In this document: one piece after another, positions 6,707 through 9,980 of the stretch
Layout: the number at the start of each line of letters is the position of its first letter
Position numbering within the stretch: the first letter of the stretch is position 1
Source: an uncultured Clostridia bacterium
GTDB taxonomy: Bacteria > Bacillota > Clostridia > Oscillospirales > Ruminococcaceae
Length of the DNA: 9,980 bases
Direction of reading: 5' to 3'
NCBI GenBank assembly: GCA_947625455.1
Contig: CANQOJ010000074.1
Location: forward strand, 1-9,980
Translations under genes and position numbers: made by a program
Notes under the pieces: model-generated
What the model was told of the DNA's origin: nothing
The model's database searches: none
The model's input: the letters and a program-made list of their open reading frames with translations, nothing else

Positions 6707-6726
6707 AACGCGCTTTGATAAGGCAA

Positions 6727-6767
6727 GGAATTGAGTACTAAAAAAGAGGAGATTTAAAACCTCCTCT
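6727..6767 (+). repeat. Right copy of the cobO-end/terminator direct repeat
   Basis: GGAATTGAGTACTAAA and AGAGGAGATT (6745-6754) repeat the left block at 6367-6414, with one substitution and a 4-base gap up to the hairpin. In one frame GGA-ATT-GAG-TAC-TAA again spells Gly-Ile-Glu-Tyr-stop, as at the end of cobO. The offset between copies is 360 bases. Confidence 0.7.
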
Positions 6768-6771
6768 TTTT
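6741..6771. terminator. Bidirectional rho-independent terminator between convergent genes
   Basis: AAAAAGAGGAG (6741-6751) and CTCCTCTTTTT (6761-6771) form an 11-bp stem around a 9-base loop. Its A-rich left and T-rich right flanks give a U-tract on both strands. It lies 5 bases beyond the stop of the - strand gene ending at 6777 and is the first good terminator downstream of cobO on the + strand. Confidence 0.85.
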
Positions 6772-6776
6772 CTTTG

Positions 6777-9245
6777 TTATGCTGTCTGCGTATCAGAATA
6801 CGTCTGCTGTATCCCAACAAATGCCTGCTTCAATTCGTCAAACCTTGACTTGTATTCGGAAAATTCCGTTGAATTTATACTGTCGTTATAGTAATACGCA
6901 CTGCTCACATCATTGTAAAGATCAACGCAGTCATTCATGAAGTCGCTTATATCTTTATTCAGCTGTTCGTTGTAAAACTCAAAGCTCCTGTAATAGTCAT
7001 ATGCATTGTTGTACTCTGCTGCAATATCATCAAGAAGCGCGTCAATCTCGTCATCGCTCACGCTGTCCGCTTCGCTTATCATCTCGTCTATTGCGTCAGC
7101 CAGCGCGCTTCCTGCTTCACCCGCATTCTGATTTGCAATAGCATCGCGTATGGTTTCAAGATAGTCGATAAACTCTTCTTTAAACGCTTCATCAGGTTCA
7201 TTACCGTTAATATACGGCGTAATGTCAATAACGTCAGACGGCGCGGAAAGCGCGGAATCATCGTCCCTTGCCGTTACATCAAGATTAAACTCGTAATCTC
7301 CAAGTTTGTCGGATTTAAGCCCAAACGCCGACTTGCAGGTATCGCCGTCTATTGATGAACTAAACGTCAGCTTAAGTCCTGCCAGAATTTCGGCAGAATT
7401 AGCAGGCAGCCCGCTTTCTTCCGCAAAATCTTCGGGCAAATTAACCTTTACTTCATAAGAACCCGTGCAAACGTCCTTGTTGCCGAACTTTTCGGTTTTA
7501 ACGTCCTTGTAGTCAACGGTTAAACCGCAGCTTTGCTTTTTGTCATTTGACTTAACGCTGTACTTAATCGTCATTGTGCCTGTTCCCGCGCTTTCAGTGG
7601 TGTTCTTTAAGGAAATCGACTGCGTAAGTTTGGAAGTGCGTTCGGGTTCGCTGTAATCAAGCTGTACCGCGCTGTCATTGCCGTTCTCCGCAAATGAAAC
7701 CGCCAGCATATCCTTTTTGTCGTAAGTCAGTTCATAAGACTTTCCGAGAATATCTCCGCTGTTGTTTATAACGGTTGTGATTTTAAGCGCCGTTTTTTCG
7801 GGAACATCAGTGTCAGCAAATGCGTCAAGAATTTTCTCCTCGTATTCATCTTCGGTTATATCCACGCCGCATTTGTTCAGATAATCAACTATCTCGCTCT
7901 TGAAGTACACGTCCCCCGCCAGCTTTTCAGCAATATCCGTTATCATCTTTTCAATCATATCGCTGTCAAATTCTGCGGTAAGCACCTTGCCCGAAACCGA
8001 CACGCCCGCAACGGAAAGTTCGCCGTTTTCCATTTCAATCTCGGAGGACTTGTAGTTTTCGATATACAACTCCACGATTTCGTTTAAAAAGCGCTCGATT
8101 TCCTTTGCGTCAAGTTCCAAGCCCTCGGTATTTGCCGTTTCAACCGCGCCTGCGGCTAAATCAAGTTCATCTCCCATATTCACCATGATTGCCTTGTCTG
8201 TCGCAAACGGGAATACGATATACGCCTCGCCCTTATCGTTTTCAAGCACCTTTATGTCAACTTTCAGCTTGTCAGCTTCAGCGCTTGCCGTAAACGCCGC
8301 CGAATTTTCGCCTGCCGTAAGTCCAAAGGTGAACTTCGATTTATTTATGTAGTCAAGTATCTCGTCAAGCTGACTTTCAGAAATGTAAAATTCATCAAGA
8401 ATTTCGCTTTTCGCCGTACCCGTAAGTTCAGCTTTCATGCTTGCAGTAAGAACAACGGAATTTTTGCCGTAAACGTCCTTAAACGCTTTTGAAAACGTCT
8501 CGAAAAACGCCGTCAAGCCGTTTGACGAACTGTCTGACACACCCATAAAGTCATTAGCATTAACCGTACTAAGCTGATTATAAACTGTATAAAACAACTC
8601 GGAAGAGGTTTTAACGCCGCTTGAGATAAGACCCGCGTCAATCTTTTCGGCAGCTTGTTTTAGCGAATTGCCCTCAACCATAGCCGCATAGTTAGCCTTG
8701 CCCATAAAGGTGCTTAAAACCGTTGCCTTATTCGTAAAGTAGAATATCCCGCCGCCAAGAAGCGCCAGCACAAGCACCGCTATTACAGCAATAATAACGG
8801 CAGGTTTCTTGCTCTTTTTCTTGACAACAGCCGCTTCAGCGGAATTTGAAACAACATTCGCCGTTTGCGGAGTTGTTGTTCCCGAAAATGTCGGCGCAAT
8901 CGTTGCTGCCGCAGCATAAGACGAAGCACGATGTTCGTCAGACACAGGTCTGGGAACAGAACTGAACGCAGGCTGTTCAGTTTCAAATCCTCCGAAAACC
9001 TCGGAAACAGAAGCGGGAGTTTTGTTTACGGTAGCGGGTTCATTCTTTTCAAGGCTGACGGTTTGAACATTGTCAGCCGTATTTTCAGCCGAAACGGGCG
9101 CACCGCAAGCCGAACAAAACTTCATATCTCCCAGGAGTTCAGTTCCGCATTTAGCGCAGAACTTTTTTGAAATTACAGGTTCACCGCACGAAACGCAGAA
9201 CTTTGCGCCGTCGGGAATTTCACTGTTACATTTAGTGCAAAACAT
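6777..9245 (-). CDS. Large zinc-ribbon membrane protein with a big extracellular region, unknown function
   Basis: 822 residues from ATG at 9245. An upstream in-frame ATG (9260) is less likely, because AAAGGA lies between the two, spaced 6 bases from 9245. Two zinc ribbons come first: Cys3/Cys6/Cys17/Cys20 and Cys30/Cys33/Cys44/Cys47, each CxxC...CxxC. A Pro/Ser/Thr/Ala-rich linker (about 50-140) follows, then a Lys-rich stop and one TM helix (about 149-170) with GGG near its end. About 650 residues outside the membrane follow, first mixed beta-like and then (about 650-822) acidic, helical and Tyr/Asp-rich. The layout of cytoplasmic ribbon, TM and ectodomain resembles TcaA/YvbJ-type envelope proteins of Firmicutes, but I see no closer match. 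It has its own strong promoter and terminator, so it is monocistronic. A structural, sensing or lipoprotein-like surface role is speculative. Confidence 0.88.
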   Translation of the reverse strand: MFCTKCNSEIPDGAKFCVSCGEPVISKKFCAKCGTELLGDMKFCSACGAPVSAENTADNVQTVSLEKNEPATVNKTPASVSEVFGGFETEQPAFSSVPRPVSDEHRASSYAAAATIAPTFSGTTTPQTANVVSNSAEAAVVKKKSKKPAVIIAVIAVLVLALLGGGIFYFTNKATVLSTFMGKANYAAMVEGNSLKQAAEKIDAGLISSGVKTSSELFYTVYNQLSTVNANDFMGVSDSSSNGLTAFFETFSKAFKDVYGKNSVVLTASMKAELTGTAKSEILDEFYISESQLDEILDYINKSKFTFGLTAGENSAAFTASAEADKLKVDIKVLENDKGEAYIVFPFATDKAIMVNMGDELDLAAGAVETANTEGLELDAKEIERFLNEIVELYIENYKSSEIEMENGELSVAGVSVSGKVLTAEFDSDMIEKMITDIAEKLAGDVYFKSEIVDYLNKCGVDITEDEYEEKILDAFADTDVPEKTALKITTVINNSGDILGKSYELTYDKKDMLAVSFAENGNDSAVQLDYSEPERTSKLTQSISLKNTTESAGTGTMTIKYSVKSNDKKQSCGLTVDYKDVKTEKFGNKDVCTGSYEVKVNLPEDFAEESGLPANSAEILAGLKLTFSSSIDGDTCKSAFGLKSDKLGDYEFNLDVTARDDDSALSAPSDVIDITPYINGNEPDEAFKEEFIDYLETIRDAIANQNAGEAGSALADAIDEMISEADSVSDDEIDALLDDIAAEYNNAYDYYRSFEFYNEQLNKDISDFMNDCVDLYNDVSSAYYYNDSINSTEFSEYKSRFDELKQAFVGIQQTYSDTQTA

Positions 9246-9251
9246 AAATTT

Positions 9252-9257
9252 TCCTTT
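9252..9257 (-). promoter_or_regulatory. Ribosome binding site deciding the start of the zinc-ribbon protein
   Basis: On the - strand, AAAGGA sits 6 bases before the ATG at 9245 and directly after the ATG at 9260. This makes 9245, giving Met-Phe-Cys-Thr-Lys-Cys, the better start. Zinc-ribbon proteins of this kind usually begin within a few residues of the first Cys. Confidence 0.75.
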
Positions 9258-9309
9258 CATAATATCGGCAGTAAGACAGCTATTGCCTTATACTGTACCG
9301 CATAATACT

Positions 9310-9338
9310 ATTATAGCTTATTTAAACGGTATCGTCAA
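9310..9338 (-). promoter_or_regulatory. Consensus sigma-A promoter of the zinc-ribbon membrane protein gene
   Basis: Read on the - strand: TTGACG (9333-9338), 17-base spacer, TATAAT (9310-9315). This matches 11 of 12 consensus positions with ideal spacing. Transcription would begin near 9303, giving a leader of about 58 bases before ATG 9245. Confidence 0.88.
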
Positions 9339-9376
9339 TGATTTTTCAAACAAATATCTCCCGCGTTTTTGCGCTT

Positions 9377-9388
9377 TTTTGTACAAAA
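9377..9388. promoter_or_regulatory. Perfect palindrome TTTTGTACAAAA upstream of the promoter (possible operator)
   Basis: A 12-base perfect palindrome lies about 39 bases upstream of the -35 box of the zinc-ribbon gene, in an AT-rich stretch. It could be a regulator site or part of an UP-like region. A short AT-rich palindrome can also arise by chance. Confidence 0.25.
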
Positions 9389-9452
9389 GAACAAATTCAC
9401 ACTTCCGGTAGCGGTAAAAATGTAAAATATTGTCGGATTGACTTTAAATTAA

Positions 9453-9486
9453 CAGAGCGTAACCCGCTATAAAGGGTTACGCTCTG
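9453..9486 (-). terminator. Hairpin terminator of the 3D-domain protein gene
   Basis: CAGAGCGTAACCC (9453-9465) and GGGTTACGCTCTG (9474-9486) form a 13-bp perfect stem with an 8-base loop, about 82 bases beyond the stop of the - strand gene ending at 9569. On the - strand it is followed by TTAATTTAAAG, an interrupted T-tract. Termination is therefore likely but not ideal. Confidence 0.65.
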
Positions 9487-9568
9487 ATAAATTCAAAACA
9501 ATCTAAATATTATCCGCGCAGCGGATACCTTAACTGTATACTGTCCACTTTCCACTGTATACTGCTTG
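9487..9568. other. 3' untranslated stretch with a small hairpin and a short direct repeat
   Basis: TATCCGC (9511-9517), loop GCA, GCGGATA (9521-9527) is a 7-bp hairpin. ACTGTATACTG occurs at 9533-9543 and 9554-9564, a direct repeat with a 21-base period, separated by TCCACTTTCC. Each copy contains the palindrome GTATAC. No ORF is credible here. Confidence 0.5.
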
Positions 9569-9979
9569 TCAGCCTACGTACTTATTATTGCCCATCTTAA
9601 GGACATAAACATCTACGTAGCACGCTCCCCACTTGCACGAATCGGCATAGCTTCCCATGAATACGTCAACCGTCACTCTGCCGTCAAGCAAGCCTAAGCC
9701 CGTATCAGCCGCGATTGCATAGCCATATACACGGCTGCCGTCCTGTGCGACAATGTAAAGTTCACTGCCGTAGGGAATAACGTTGGGATTGACTGCAACC
9801 GTACCAACTACCGCATAACGTCCGCTTGCGGTGCGTGCGCCAGGTCTTGCAGAATATGCCGTAGCCTTTCCCGATACAACCTTTACATAGTCCTCCGGAA
9901 GTCCGTTTACAAGCTTTACCTTGTCGGGATCGCTAAGCTTTGCATACGGCACCTGAAGCGAAGTACCGCGCCCTATTAC
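9569..9979 (-). CDS. 3D-domain cell-wall protein, C-terminal part (runs off the right edge)
   Basis: The frame is open from the edge (9979) to TGA at 9569-9571, about 136 residues, and continues upstream off the window. The GTG at 9952 is an internal Val codon rather than a convincing start. The 3D domain fills most of it: GKATAYSA followed by TASGRYAVVGTVAVNP, then VIPYGSELYIV, then AADTG, then VDVFMGSYAD and KWG, ending VDVYVL. These are the conserved blocks of the family, including the Asp of AADTG and of VDVF that give it its name. The fold is a double-psi beta barrel related to MltA/RlpA and is thought to act on peptidoglycan. The preceding VIGRGT could be the end of a G5 domain, as in YabE-like proteins, but too little is visible. 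It would be secreted or membrane-anchored. Confidence 0.88.
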   Translation of the reverse strand, partial: VIGRGTSLQVPYAKLSDPDKVKLVNGLPEDYVKVVSGKATAYSARPGARTASGRYAVVGTVAVNPNVIPYGSELYIVAQDGSRVYGYAIAADTGLGLLDGRVTVDVFMGSYADSCKWGACYVDVYVLKMGNNKYVG

Positions 9980-9980
9980 C

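Larger units (their letters stand above)
6415..6726. mobile_element. Putative non-coding inserted element (MITE-like or structured RNA), bracketed by direct repeats
   Basis: This stretch lies between the two copies of the cobO-end/terminator block and has no credible ORF. It holds several inverted repeats: CAGACC (6415-6420) with GGTCTG (6458-6463), CAACTCC (6486-6492) with GGAGTTG (6501-6507), and the large branched structure at 6549-6706 described separately. Short look-alike segments AACAACCGCGCTT (6522-6534) and AACGAACGCGCTT (6703-6715) flank that structure as an imperfect direct repeat. No transposase is present and I cannot define terminal inverted repeats, so the mobile label is an inference from the bracketing duplication. 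A tandem duplication or a resident non-coding RNA are alternatives. Confidence 0.45.

Noticed and set aside
6160..6726. 188-codon open frame on the - strand across the cobO end and the non-coding element
   Set aside because: Half lies antisense to cobO and the rest runs through the inverted repeats. The product is low-complexity Arg/Ser/Cys-rich with no recognisable domain, and it has no good ribosome site. Such frames arise from GC-rich palindromes.
9070..9411. 113-codon + strand frame over the zinc-ribbon gene start and its promoter
   Set aside because: It is antisense to the double zinc-ribbon coding region and runs across the consensus promoter; it has no domain or ribosome site.

Overview
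The window looks like a chromosome segment from an anaerobic Clostridia-type Firmicute, probably Ruminococcaceae/Oscillospirales. This is inferred from AGGAGG-type ribosome binding sites, a consensus sigma-A promoter, the F-type ATP synthase gene order, a CobO-type cobalamin adenosyltransferase, a zinc-ribbon/single-TM surface protein and a 3D-domain cell-wall protein. The family assignment is by resemblance only and was not checked against any database.

Positions 1-5714 (+ strand) hold most of an F1Fo ATP synthase operon: the end of atpE (c), then atpF (b), atpH (delta), atpA (alpha), a 41-residue membrane mini-gene, atpG (gamma), atpD (beta) and atpC (epsilon). A strong hairpin terminator follows at 5716-5750. 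Together the genes make the rotary machine that couples ion flow across the membrane to ATP synthesis or hydrolysis. Three details stand out. The c-subunit tail carries a Glu-Thr-Thr-x-x-Tyr pattern like that of Na+-coupled rings. An undescribed one-TM small protein sits between atpA and atpG. And atpG appears to start at an ATA codon behind a near-perfect Shine-Dalgarno.

Positions 5811-6381 carry a single gene, cobO/btuR (cob(I)alamin adenosyltransferase), with its own possible promoter. After it come 395 bases without a gene (6382-6776). They hold a dense inverted-repeat structure: one long outer stem enclosing three abutting hairpins. The stretch is bracketed by two diverged copies of the cobO stop region plus terminator hairpin. 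This suggests insertion of a roughly 310-bp non-coding element or a tandem duplication. The right-hand hairpin is a good bidirectional terminator shared with the convergent gene.

Positions 6777-9980 are read from the - strand. An 822-residue protein (two zinc ribbons, linker, one TM, large extracellular part) is driven by a textbook TTGACG-17-TATAAT promoter. Upstream of it (transcriptionally) is the C-terminal part of a 3D-domain cell-wall protein that runs off the right edge. The 323-base gap between these two genes holds that promoter, a hairpin terminator, a small palindrome and a short direct repeat.
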